The notes below the pieces were generated by a model, which saw only the letters and a list, made by a program, of their open reading frames with translations, had not been told where the DNA came from and ran no database searches. From Stereum hirsutum FP-91666 SS1 (taxonomy: Eukaryota; Basidiomycota; Agaricomycetes; Russulales; Stereaceae), in contig NW_006763149.1 in the NCBI RefSeq assembly GCF_000264905.1, positions 528,212 through 592,211 of the forward strand: a DNA stretch of 64,000 bases, given 5' to 3'. The position numbers and the translations under genes are program-made. How positions within the stretch are numbered: the first letter of the stretch is position 1; each line of letters starts with the position of its first letter. Shown here in pieces: positions 47,336 through 58,188 of this stretch.

Positions 47336-49945
47336 CTACCACCCCCTTCCCGCCACAGCCACCTGCCCTTGTCCCTGCCCCTGCCCCTGTCCCTGTCCAA
47401 CGCCAGGATACCTCGGCCTATGTCCCCCTCCATGCTGCTGCCCATACACGCCCTGCATCTGGCCAAACTGCCCCGGAATGGGCATGGGCATCGCGAACAT
47501 CCCATACGGCCCCGATGCCCCATGCATACCCATACCCATGTTCATACTCATATTCGGATTGGGATTATACCCCGCAGGAACCGCAACGGGGACAGGCATA
47601 CCCACTGGAACAGGGACGGTGTACGGGAACGCGTTAGGCGGGAGGACCATTCCGTTTCCGTTATTGATGTTTACGCCGGGGTAAGACGAGTGCGGATACA
47701 TCATCGGTGGGAAGCCCGATGGTGGTGGAGGTGGTGGTGGTCCATGGGGATGGTGAGCGTGAGCGTGATGAGGATGGAGGGCGTGTTGGTGGTGTTGTTG
47801 ATGAACGGGGTGAGGAACGGGAGGGACAGGCGGAGGTGGGAACGTGAACGTCCCTACCGACGCAGGCGCAGAAGAGAGTGAAAGTGACTGCGAATGGGAG
47901 TGATGCTGTTGCTGTTGTTGTTGCGGACGCGAAGCCGGTCCAGAAACAGAGCCAGCGCGAGACGCAGCCCGGTTCGAGGTTGCGGACTTCGAGTTCAGAC
48001 TCGAACCCGACGTGTCGATCCATCCCTCCGCCATCGTAACCACTGCCGCCGCCGACGCCAAACCAGAGCTCGAACCCTGCTTCCTATGCCTCCCTGCCCC
48101 TCCTCCTCCTCCGGCCTTCCCACCTTCCTTCTTCCCATTCCCATCCTTCTTCTTCCCCGCCACACCCAGCCCGACCCCACCCGAACACGCCACGCCCCCA
48201 TCCTCCATCATCAGTCCCAACTCCTCCTCATCGAGCCCGAGCCCGAGACCCATATCCAGCGCAGAGGGCGAAGAACCAAGACCCAACGCAGAAGGCGAAG
48301 AAGCGGAATCGGAAGAAGAGGGATTGGAGGTATGCATCTGGATCCATCCGTCCGCGCCTTTCTGGAACAGTTTATGCACCTCGAGCGCAACCGACTCGCT
48401 CCTCGAGCTCGTCGCAGGACTCTGAGTTTCACTATTAGCATCAGGTGCTGCTTTAGTGGTGGTGGCGGTGGCGGTGGTGGTGGCATGCACGGGGCTCTTC
48501 CCACCGCCCGTCCGCCCTCGGAGCCCGTCTCTATCCGACTGATGCTGATATTGGTTGCCAGAGACTCCGCGCAGACGATCGATGATCTGCCGTGTGCGTG
48601 AATGCGACGTCGGTTGTTTCTTTGCGCGCCCGGAGGGGGAGAGTAAGAACGGCGGTAATAACGTCGAGTCGTCGATTTTACCACCACCACCACCACCACC
48701 ACCGCCACTGCCAAAAGAGGGTGGGGAGGGCGACGAGCGGATGCCGTACGATGTGAGGGGCACCCAGAAGCCGTGCTCGTCTTTGTGGAGGTGACTGCCA
48801 GCGGTAGGCGGAAGGGACGAGGATCTGATATGGGGATGGGAAGAGTCTGCGATGGATTGGATGTCGTCGGCTGAGGTCTGAGGGGAGGAGGACGTCGTGG
48901 AAGGCGAGGACGCATGCGGGATGTCGTGCCTGCCGTACTTGCCTACAGAAACTTTATTATACACAATGTTATTGATTTTTGTCAACGAAGGGGTCTCACC
49001 ACTCGAACGATGAGCACCGTACGCCCTCCGCGGCCTCGGCGTCTGCGGCATCTCCGACTCTACGCTCTCGCTCTGCTCAGAGTCCGTCAGGTCCACAATC
49101 GACACGTCCCTCTCGCCTCCTCTCCGACTCCTCCTCGACGGCGGATCCAAATCCAAATCCAAAATATTCGGAACCGCATCGACACCCTTCCGTGCGCCCT
49201 CCTCCATCGCAGCCCTAAACGCCTCCTCTCCCATCCTCTCCAACACGCCCACTTCCACGCCCTCACAGAGCTCGCCCAGTCTCTCCCTCCAAGCCTTCTC
49301 AGCTGCCGACTGCTTAACGGGAATATCGCCGAGGAGGAGCCGGACGCGGCGTGCGAGGGCAATGAGGTCTTCGGAGGAGAAGAGGCCTTGGATTTGGATC
49401 CCGACGTCGTGCTCGTACCGCCTGAGCGCAGACTCGGCGACATGCACGGCGGGGTGTTCTTCGCTTAGACACACGCTGCTCTGCTCCCGAGTCTCCCGAG
49501 CGGCCGGGGTGCCAGCGTTACAGTCTGAGTCTGAGGTGTGGCAGGGAACGAGCGGATCGCGGGCCTCCTGACATTCCGAACAACACGGCTCCAGTCCGCG
49601 CTGTGAATGTGAATGTGAGTGGGAGTGTGAGATGGGGACGAGCGCCGTCGAGAGCGATGGCGTCGACGATGGCGATGAGGACGGAGGATCGGGATGGGAG
49701 AGGAGACGATGGTGATAATGCGGAGGTTTGGAGAACGTGCGCTTAGGGGCTCGTCGGCTGTCGGTGAACGTCCAGGAGAGCGAGGGCGTGCTCAGCGGTG
49801 TTCTCCACCAGTCCTTCCCCGCTATAACCTGCCATCCCTCCCCTCCAACGACGGCATCCTCGACCGCAGCGCCTTCCACTCCCTTCCCCTGCCTCTGTTG
49901 GTCTTGATGGTGGTGATCATGAAGAAGAGAGTCGTCGGGAGGCAT
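47336..49945 (-). CDS. Large low-complexity, prion-like protein
   Basis: Exons 49945-49000 and 48942-47336, 850 residues. The 57-nt intron is a multiple of three and reads open if retained, but has GTGAGA and CTGTAG borders. The only folded-looking part is a helical segment near residues 185-260 (SSEDLIALARRVRLLLGD). The rest is low-complexity: Ser/Pro/His-rich N-terminus, polyGly, Ala/Thr runs, hexa-Gln next to His-rich repeats, a PVPVGMPVPVAVPAGY segment, Met/Asn repeats and a terminal GQGQGQGQ run. Such Q/N/G/Y-rich tails are typical of RNA-granule or prion-like proteins; no RNA-binding domain was seen. The antisense strand is also open over long stretches, an effect of composition. Confidence 0.6.
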   Translation of the reverse strand: MPPDDSLLHDHHHQDQQRQGKGVEGAAVEDAVVGGEGWQVIAGKDWWRTPLSTPSLSWTFTDSRRAPKRTFSKPPHYHHRLLSHPDPPSSSPSSTPSLSTALVPISHSHSHSHSQRGLEPCCSECQEARDPLVPCHTSDSDCNAGTPAARETREQSSVCLSEEHPAVHVAESALRRYEHDVGIQIQGLFSSEDLIALARRVRLLLGDIPVKQSAAEKAWRERLGELCEGVEVGVLERMGEEAFRAAMEEGARKGVDAVPNILDLDLDPPSRRSRRGGERDVSIVDLTDSEQSESVESEMPQTPRPRRAYGAHRSSGETPSLTKINNIVYNKVSVGKYGRHDIPHASSPSTTSSSPQTSADDIQSIADSSHPHIRSSSLPPTAGSHLHKDEHGFWVPLTSYGIRSSPSPPSFGSGGGGGGGGGKIDDSTLLPPFLLSPSGRAKKQPTSHSRTRQIIDRLRGVSGNQYQHQSDRDGLRGRTGGGKSPVHATTTATATTTKAAPDANSETQSPATSSRSESVALEVHKLFQKGADGWIQMHTSNPSSSDSASSPSALGLGSSPSALDMGLGLGLDEEELGLMMEDGGVACSGGVGLGVAGKKKDGNGKKEGGKAGGGGGAGRHRKQGSSSGLASAAAVVTMAEGWIDTSGSSLNSKSATSNRAASRAGSVSGPASRPQQQQQQHHSHSQSLSLSSAPASVGTFTFPPPPVPPVPHPVHQQHHQHALHPHHAHAHHPHGPPPPPPPSGFPPMMYPHSSYPGVNINNGNGMVLPPNAFPYTVPVPVGMPVPVAVPAGYNPNPNMSMNMGMGMHGASGPYGMFAMPMPIPGQFGQMQGVYGQQHGGGHRPRYPGVGQGQGQGQGQGQVAVAGRGW

Positions 49946-50463
49946 GAGAGATGCGGTGGGATGCCTTGCAGTGGAGACCCGACCGACGTTCTTCTTCGCA
50001 AAGGTCGTCGTCGTCGATGTCGTCGTCGATGCGCTGAAGCAAGTCAGAGGATGACGGAAAGCGGAAGGAAGGAAAGGTGAGAACTCGTGCGAAGGCTGCG
50101 TAGGCCCGAAAGCGAAGGCGCCTGGATCAAGTCAAGTCAGACTAGACGCTGGCTCGCGCTCCTCCGGGACGTCGTCGGTCGAGGGGAACAAAAAGGAGAG
50201 TAAAATCAGACGACAATGAGACTTGAAAGGCGGCTAAGTGGGCTCGCGGGGCATGCGCGAGCGGTGTGGTCCTCGTCGTCCGACTCCAAAACACAATTTG
50301 TTTCCTGCCGCTACGCCCGGCGTGGCACCCCCAAACAGCTCAGCCGCCCCGCCACTTGCCTTTTTCGTCTCCCGAATCGTTCCACGGGTGGCGTGTGTGG
50401 ATTCAGACACGTAGCGAGAATAACAAAATGGATGTGGCATTCGGAAAGACTGTCGTATTAATT
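49946..50463. other. Promoter of the 47336 gene and 3' spacer
   Basis: C/T-rich on the minus strand just upstream of the ATG at 49945. A GTC/GAC trinucleotide run sits at about 50000-50030. No gene seen. Confidence 0.35.
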
Positions 50464-51827
50464 CTACATCTCCATAAACGAAACACCCTCCATCTCCTTC
50501 TCCTCCACCCACGCCCACCCGAGCTTCAACGCACGATCCCTATCCCTATCCCTAAACTCCTCGACTCTCGAACATACATGAATCTGAAGAGGCCCCGCTT
50601 TCTTCCTCGGGTCATATTTCCTAGCTAGCAGATTCCTATAAGTAAGTTAGGCGGTATAATCAGCCAAAGTTCAGTGAATCAAAGACAACGGATACATACT
50701 CACTGAAACTTGGACGGCGCTGTCTGAGTCCTCGAGCTCTTACGCGTGCGCTCGGACTCCGGCTCGAGGTTAGTGCGACCAAGCGAAACCCCAGACGCCG
50801 TCAATGAGTCGGGCGAGACAAGAGAGTAGTCACGTCCTCTCCTAGTCTGACTCTGCGGCCCGACCAGGTGATTCCCTCCCCAGTTATAGTCGCCGAAAAG
50901 AGTGTCAGATGCCGGATTCGTCTGAATCGCCGCCGTGGTAGTAGAATGGTCGGAAAAATGGTGCGACGACAGAGCACTAGTCGTACGATCTGTCAATGAT
51001 CCAGCGTTCGACTGCCTCTGCATCGGAAATATCGCAACTCGGCCACCGACATTAATATTATTGGGACCTGGACTCATCGCCTCCCCCTCCTCCCCCTCCA
51101 CATACTTCGCATATTTCTCCTTGAACCCCGTAAACCCATCAACATTGACGTCACTCCCACCGCCCAAAGCTCCAAACGTCTCCGATCCCCAGGGCCTCTT
51201 GTTCGCACGGGGCCAACCATCAGCATCAATCTCAGGACGGTCGTCGGACGCTAAAGACTCAGAGAGCGAAGGACGCGTCGAATGATCATATTCGATGCAC
51301 CCATAGTTCCAGTTCCTGGTATCGTGGCCTTCACGCGTGAGCCAAGCTGATTCAGATCCACGGCGCTCATGCTCGTCAGAACCGAGATTAGAGGACAGCG
51401 TAGGGGTGAGTGTCACTGAAGGCCTCCTCGAGCCCATGGTCCGAATCTCGTTCGCGTATGTCGCGTTCTGGATCGGCGATCTGGGATGACCAGGCAAGAT
51501 ACCGAAATCAAGTTGGACTTCTTCTGGGATCCTGGTGGCGCTGTTGGTGCTGTTGTCGTTGCTATCGTCACTAGTACCGTTGCTGTCCTTGGTGGCGCTG
51601 TCGTAGCTGGGGGGAGATTGAGACTGAGCTTGAGTACGAGCACGAGCGTTGACGTGTTCGGCGAAAGTCTTGGAGGGCATTGGTGAGCGAGATGCGGGTC
51701 TGAAAGGTTTGGGAGGGGAGGGGGGTGGAGAAGGGGATGGGGATGGGGGAGGGGACGGCTCAGGGGATGGAGGGGGAGAGGGGGAAGAGGATGGACGAGC
51801 GTCTGTTGTTGGGTTGTTAGAAGGCAT
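50464..51827 (-). CDS. Ser/Pro-rich protein with PPxY motif and conserved-looking C-terminus
   Basis: Exons 51827-50704 and 50635-50464, 431 residues. The first reading frame seems to end in TGA at 50700, but that TGA lies in a consensus GTGAGT donor; splicing to the second exon (acceptor ...TATAG) adds 57 residues. The added part is the least disordered (LARKYDPRKKAGPLQIHVCSR, then a charged Arg/Asp helix ending LGWAWVEEKEMEG). The N-terminus is Pro/Ser low-complexity (PSPPPSP units), followed by PPSY at 72-75, a PPxY motif. No family recognised. A TATA-like element is upstream at 52051-52058. Confidence 0.6.
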
Positions 51828-53633
51828 GGTCTGTTATAAGTATGCGCGATGATGGGTAATGGGTAGAGTCAGTCAGATAGATTTCTAATAGTGAGGCCTA
51901 GCTGAAAACTCAGGATGAAATAATGACGTACATTCTGGGATTGATGGGTCGTTGAGCAAACGAGGACGCTTCAGTTCGATGATAGGTCGCGGAGAGATGG
52001 CTGAGGAGACTGAGAGACGATGGTGCGTCGAAAGGATAGAGAAAGGCCCTTATTTATACCCCTCACCATTCTCCTCCTCGTGCCGTGCCATACCGTGCCA
52101 ACACAAAATCCAAATCATCAAAAGCACAAAGAGCAGCACAAAGCGAAACGCAGCCGGCAACCAATGTCTTGATCCCAAACAAGCGATAAAAGGTGCCGAG
52201 TGGTAACCACGAGGCGTACTCTACAATGAGACAATGGGCATTCCACTGTTCGATCTTGGAGGCTTATAGATCTGTGGCACGGGCACAGAATATGGGCACT
52301 GGCACTGGCCAAAAGCTGGTCACCATACGAACAATGACGTGTCCTGAAGGAAGTTTTGGCGTATCGCCACGATCGTCACCATGAGAGAGGACAACGGCGT
52401 CGGAGTGCGGTGTCACAGATATCTGGCAGTGTGACGTTGTCCCTATGAACAGAGTCTGAACAAGAGTATCCCAGAGCCACGACTGTCTATCGAGACTGTA
52501 CCATGCAGGACAGAGGCCAAATACGCCACAATAGAAGTATAAAAGGCCTTTCATTCGAAACCCATAAGGAAAGCACGTTTGCAGATTCAGAATGACTGGA
52601 AGCGAATCCTCCACGAACTCGGATGGTTTGGTCAGTGATGAGTGATGAGAGTTGTCAGAATACGAGTAAAGAAGGTTTCACTGACGCTTGGACCGTATGC
52701 AGCGACTTCCGCGGATCCTGCACCTGTTACAGTGCGCTTGGCAGGTCGCTGTAAAAGCCGCCACACAGGGATGTCATTGCCACATCGCCAGTCTGCTGGA
52801 GGCCACGACCGATGACGATGATGAAGAGGGTGATATTTGCGAAGCGAGAAAGGTCACCATAAAGAGGGCTACCGGGAGGATAATACGTGTAGATGTGAGC
52901 ACTGTGCCACTCACCGCTACTTCAGTACTGACAAGTATGTCGCCTAACAGCATCGGGAAGGGGATCAGACGAATCATTGACGTCAGTACTGGACATAGGA
53001 ATGCTTAGCAGGTTGTACGCACATTTCTTCTGGTTGATTCATGGCGTAGAAGACGCTAATGTCGGTACACGTCAACTACAGCTGTCATAGGCATCGGTAT
53101 CGAGCATGCGGGGGTCTGCTGAATATTATTGTTATCTCGATTCGAGTGCTTGCAGCCTGGCCGTTGTTGAGCGCCGTACGTTTGGTCGAGGAGAGCGTCA
53201 ATGACAATCTGTAAGAAGAGGGGATAGGCATCAGTGTTCACCATGGCGGCTGCTGGTATGGATAAAACGTCGAGTTCACGGGATTCTATGGACTGGGAAA
53301 CACGTTTACACAAGTATTCAAGCTCCCTTCAGTGCGATATTGCTGGAGAAGTAAAAATACTGTCGGTCCCCATCGACTACGACCTTTACGTTGGCAGCTC
53401 TCAAAGCAAGACGAAGTTTACATGGACAGCCAGCCAGATGAACCAGGTCGACCACCCAAGCTTCCAGTAGAGTCCGGTTACAATTCAAAATGAGTACCAA
53501 GGACAGAAAAACAGCAAAAGCGACACATATTTCGTCAAGAAAACCGTCTCTAGCAACGAAAAGCACCCACGACGATGAAAGAAAGACAAGCCACGCCGGC
53601 TTCTCCCGATACCCATCCCCTCGCCTCCTCCAC
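51828..53633. other. Spacer with no confident gene
   Basis: Divergent region between the 51827 and 53634 genes. Minus-strand open frames at 52264-52614, 52774-52977 and 53056-53313 give hydrophobic or mixed peptides that I could not splice into one coherent protein. They could be a decayed gene or chance. Confidence 0.3.
52051..52058 (-). promoter_or_regulatory. TATA-like element of the 51827 gene
   Basis: TATAAATA on the minus strand, about 225 bp from the ATG; the long gap leaves room for a leader intron. Confidence 0.35.
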
Positions 53634-54383
53634 ATGGCTCTGCCAACCACAGCAGCCCTCCCACCCACATTTACCAGCGTGTACCGTCTTTTTCTGCGTG
53701 CGACCTCTGCTTCCGTACTTCACCATAACGTCGCGAGAAAACAGCTAAGAACACTATGGCGTCCTCATTTTCGGGAAGCCGCGAAGATATTGCATACGTT
53801 GCGGGATCCGGGGCTGAATGTGCAGGAGAGAACACGGCGAGAGGAGTGGATGGCGAAGTGGGAGACCGGGGGTACGTTTTTATATCTTCTATCCAGAAAG
53901 TGTGGGCAGTAGTGGCTCGAGCTGACATGCATGGAATCTCGGTGATTTTATTGAATACGTCTAGTCGACCAAACATTATCTTTCCTCGCTACCTCCTCAA
54001 CATCCCGCGGACTCCCTCATAACGTCACACGCGCCCTCTCATTTCTCAATTATGGCTACCACACTTGGAACACCGACAAGTTGTATGGTAACTCACACAC
54101 ATGGAACCCTTCTCCTGAGAAATACAAGAACGTCCACGAACAGCTGCAGCAGATCCAACGGACGGAGATCATAGCTAGGCGTAAAGCCGAACGACGCGCT
54201 CAGGAGGGAAATAGGAATAAGGACGTGCAGGCTGTTAAGAAGTGGGAGGGAGAAGGATGGGGAGCTTTGGAGGAGGTTGCGAGGATGGCGGAGGGAACGA
54301 CGGGCGTATTTATGGGGAGGGTGGAGGTGAGGAAGAGGAGGGCTAGTGATATACATAGGCCAGGGAGAACTTGGACTAAATGA
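53634..54383 (+). CDS. Small LYR-like (possible DUF1763-type) protein
   Basis: Exons 53634-53871 and 53965-54383, 218 residues. After a short N-terminus comes SVYRLFLRATSAS and ARKQLRTLWRPHF, resembling the start of LYR/complex1-type helices found in small mitochondrial assembly factors. A second helical part (GLPHNVTRALSFLNYGYHTW) and a charged coiled-coil-like tail (QQIQRTEIIARRKAERRAQ) follow. Fungal DUF1763 proteins have a similar layout, but I assign this from memory. If correct, a mitochondrial role is likely. The start at 53634 is preferred to an in-frame ATG at 53490 because it sits at the end of a C/T-rich leader. Confidence 0.5.
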
Positions 54384-55778
54384 TTCCGAACTCCTCAGTA
54401 TGGTCAGACCTACTCGACGACCTGATGTTCAGCGCGTCCAGTGAGTCTCTTCTTCTCCCCGGGTAATCAACCAAGACTGACGAACGCGTAGCAGGACCAT
54501 CAGAATATCCAGCGGCACGAGCTCTTGCTCAAACGCACATCGCAGTGGTTCATGCTTCACTCCGCGTTTGAAATGCCAAGGTGCAAGCCGCGGTTGATGT
54601 TAAGATATCCACACAGGTCCAAGAGCTGGTCCTGGGCCATGTTCGCCCAAGTATCATACAAGCTGCATCTTGACCAATTATGGATAATTAATCGATGGTT
54701 CAATCCCACTGCTCTCCTTCACAGCCGCTCGCTTACTATATATGTCGGCGCTGCAGCATCATCCTGTTGAAAGAAACGAAAGACAGGGATATCCCCGCAG
54801 ACCTCCAATGCTATTTGAGTCATCAAAGAACTCCGCACTCTATCGTGCTACATCCCACATGCTAATCTTCACGAACAGCGGTACGTTTATCAACGTGAAC
54901 GTCTTCTACTGTGCCTCCGATGCGATGCCACAACAAAAGACGGGACTGAAAGAAAACCTTCCCTTTCGCTAATAGCCAGGGGTGGTGCCCACCGTTGCTT
55001 CGTGCGCTGACGCACTGGCACTCCGTCAAACGAGGCGGAGAAAATGATCGAGAGAAGACTCACCTAGACGCATAGAGTTCTGTGCTCGTAAGAGTGCGTG
55101 TTCTGTTGAAAGAGCTCCAGGGAATATGAATGGCATTCCATCCTATTCCAGAGAGTGCGTGGTCCTATAAGCGTACTCGTTAGACGTCGTCTCTGAAGAG
55201 AGCGTACAATCACCACTAGTGTGGAGAACCTTATCCGTGCAGGATCGTCGCAGCTTCATTCCCTTTGACGGTACGGTGTCAGGACTGCCCGTTGGCACTG
55301 ACAATGGGCGGGCACACGAGGACTACCGCATGCAAGACATGTCCTTGTTACCTATGTGTCATCTAGCGTAAGACGTCGATACTAGCTTTTTAGGCACTGG
55401 GCCCATAGACGAACAGACTCACCTTCGTGCTTGAGGTCAACTCATGTCCAGGGCGAAACCCCATTGTTGACTTCCTACGATCGGCAACCTCCGGTTTGCG
55501 TTCATCTTCGCCACAGACGAAGAGCTCTAGCTTCACCCCTGCAGACATATATCTTTCAACGGGTCTATTCCCTCTATCTCAGTGCCCCTCTTTCCAAACT
55601 GCGTCTCTTCTCGTGACTTCATTGGCCAGTGCCCATCCTCCATTCCACCTTAACCCTGACCTAGTGTTAGCCTCGCGTTCTTAACCCCGCTCTCAACCTT
55701 CCTTCCTGATCTGTCCCACCTCACCGTCTGCTCTCTACTCTTCCACGCGACAGTTCATCATCCCTGTTGGAATCCTCC
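54384..55778. other. Gene-poor spacer
   Basis: No exon supported. The last ~200 bp (about 55560-55770) is C/T-rich and is probably the promoter of the 55779 gene. Confidence 0.35.
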
Positions 55779-57554
55779 ATGTCTGAACGCGTTGCCTCTA
55801 CCGAGGAGCGCGATCCTGGCTCTCGCGCACCTACCAGACAGAATGAGACACAGGCACTCAAGGTGAAAACCAAACTCATACACTTCATCCGGCATAGGGA
55901 GATGATCACCGACAAGTACACGGAGGAGATGCCTTCCGTTCCGCGGACGTTGAAATACTACGATGCTGAAGGCTACCAGTCTATTTACCTACCTGAACAT
56001 GTACCCGCTGAATCGTCTTACGTGAACGTGAGTGTCAGATATCGCTTTGGCGAAACCTCGCGTCCCTTGCCCTCACTAACCAATTTCACCTTTTGTAACA
56101 TTCAACGTAGCCTCCGCCGGCTCCGAACTATGAACGGCTGGAATTCGAAGGAGCAGGCGTACCGCCCGCCAACAAGCCATACGACCCGTCTCTCGAGGCG
56201 GCCATCCGCGATCTGGAGAAGACGAAACCTTCCGTCAACAGGGACGCGACTCTCGAATTCTTGCGTCGAGAACTGGTCCTTCGAGAGCCGAAGCCCGACC
56301 GCCAACCCGCTCCTGTGGCTGACCCGCTCAGAACTTCCAGAGAGCTCAGAGAGAAGACGCTTCAGTCCACTCTGCGCGACAGACGAGGTGTCGCACTCGA
56401 TGAGGAGAGCGGATGGATGGACTTTGGGGATCTGCAGCCTAACTCGACGATGGTACTGAAGGCGGCGGCTCATCTTGAGAGAGGTATTTCTCCTAACCAC
56501 TTGCTGAGAGGACCTCGTCGGTATTCTGACGGGTCCACTGACGAGTTCATCTGGCCTTCCGTAAGTGTCAAAAATGATTTTTGTCGGTTTCCGATGCTGA
56601 CTCCGTCGTCACCTTACTTCACGTAGGAGCACGATCGTGTCTTCCCTACATTCTCCTCTGTTGATAGTCATTCGGAAGAGTCATCAGACTTGCCCACCTC
56701 TCCTTTCCCTCCCACTCAGTTTGGAACGCAGTTGATATCGCTCTCGGAGGCAAACAGGCGTTTTGAGGCCTCCAAGGAATTCCTCGATCCTTTGACCTCT
56801 ACTCGTTTTGAATTCCCACCCACTCGTTTTGCGACTTCGTTGATCTCACTTGATGAGGCTAGACAGCGATTTGCGAACGGGGAGAGCAGTCCACCCATTG
56901 CCTCGTTCTCGCCCGGTCGTCGTGCTCTACCCCTTATGATCGCTTCAGGATCAACGTCAAGTCTACCTACCGATCTCCCTGAAGTCTATACGGTGAGTTC
57001 TTGGTCGTTTCTTTTCAGCTGCCCCGTTCTGTAGTGAGCTCGACCTGACCTTTGCTCTTCGCTAGCCCTCCATCGCGGAAGCAACCCTCGCCACTACGAT
57101 CTCCGAAATGCCACGCAGCGCATCGACCGCGAAGAGCATCGACCGCAGAAGTCAATCCTCCTTGTCCATTCTGGACATCTCTTCCGCTTGTGAGGGAGAA
57201 GAGGACTTTGTTCGAGCTCACACGCAATCTTCCGATAACCTGGTGGAAGACCCAGCCTCGCCGAGCATGCATTCTCCCTCTTCCGGCTCGACACATCTCT
57301 TGCCCGAGTCAGACGACGTACTCGATATCTCCGCTGATGGGCTAGTCCAAACCATCATGAACAATGCGGTGGATACGGCCCCAGTGGATACGACTGAAGA
57401 CGAAGAATTGGAAGGCGCATGGGAGGCTGAACTGCCTAGACGTCAAGGACGGCGCGGAGCGGTCGATTTTGACTCGCATCCTCGGTTGGTAGACCTCCTC
57501 ATCTCACGACTCGCAGACTCCCTCTTGAATAACGATGGCAGTGGGGAATCCTGA
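55779..57554 (+). CDS. Hypothetical protein with an internal duplicated motif
   Basis: Exons 55779-56027, 56111-56560, 56627-56992 and 57066-57554, all phase 0, 517 residues. The N-terminal ~230 residues are charged and look folded (KLIHFIRHREMITDKYTEEM; AAIRDLEKTKPSVNRDATLE). Around residues 255-320 a block is repeated: FPPTQFGTQLISLSEANRRF, then FPPTRFATSLISLDEARQRF about 42 residues later. The C-terminus is Ser/Glu-rich with a terminal hydrophobic helix (RLVDLLISRLADSLL). No family recognised. The duplicated PPT-x-F-x-T-x-LISL motif may be a short linear binding motif. Confidence 0.6.
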
Positions 57555-58188
57555 ATGTGTGGATCTTGCGTGGACGATGTGTTGCTGCTGTATCCGAGTC
57601 AGGGTGGATGAGGATGCGCCTTGCGTTGTTGTCGTGACAACTATTTTTTGTTTGTCGTTGCCGAATGCTTTATGTTGTTTGTACTACAACTATATATTCT
57701 CTACCGTGGTAATACCACCTTATGTTGTACAATGCCTCGAGACGAGCCCGGATGGGTCATTTGACGTGATAGCTTACGACGATGGTCTCGTAGCGAAATG
57801 GGAAGCAAGAGGGTAATCGTATTCATACTATAAAGTTACATGCGAATCTAATACATGGATGTAGGAACACAATTACAAGCAAAAGTAATACAAATAGTAC
57901 TGGATGTAAGCGACAAAACAGAGATACGGTAGGCATTTGCATTGGGCGATCGTTACAAAGGACGAACAGGAAGACAAGCAGCAAGTTGAGACGATAGCGA
58001 GATCAAAACATTGGCGACAACAGAGACAGAAACAGAAAGTTATGCATGGAATAAAATGGATGACGAAATGCAGATAGAGAATAAGAAAAATAACACAATC
58101 GTTTGAGAGACATACTTGAAGGAAATAACGAGGAAACGAGCGGAGACAAGAATCGCAGGGAACAGTTCACCGGGGTGGAACGCTTCGA
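57555..58188. other. Convergent spacer
   Basis: 3' UTR-like sequence of the 55779 and 58189 genes. Nothing coding supported. Confidence 0.35.

Noticed and set aside
46824..47684. 286-codon plus-strand frame with Glu-Thr-Glu-Arg repeats
   Set aside because: Driven by the 12-bp purine repeat and by antisense of the 47336 gene.
47894..48601. 235-codon plus-strand frame
   Set aside because: Antisense to a low-complexity coding exon; Arg/Pro-rich shadow.
52264..52614. Minus-strand 116-codon frame rich in aromatic residues
   Set aside because: Could not be joined to neighbouring frames; no motif. A decayed gene is possible but unproven.
53671..53976. Minus-strand 101-codon frame
   Set aside because: Antisense to the supported 53634 gene, which splices in frame.
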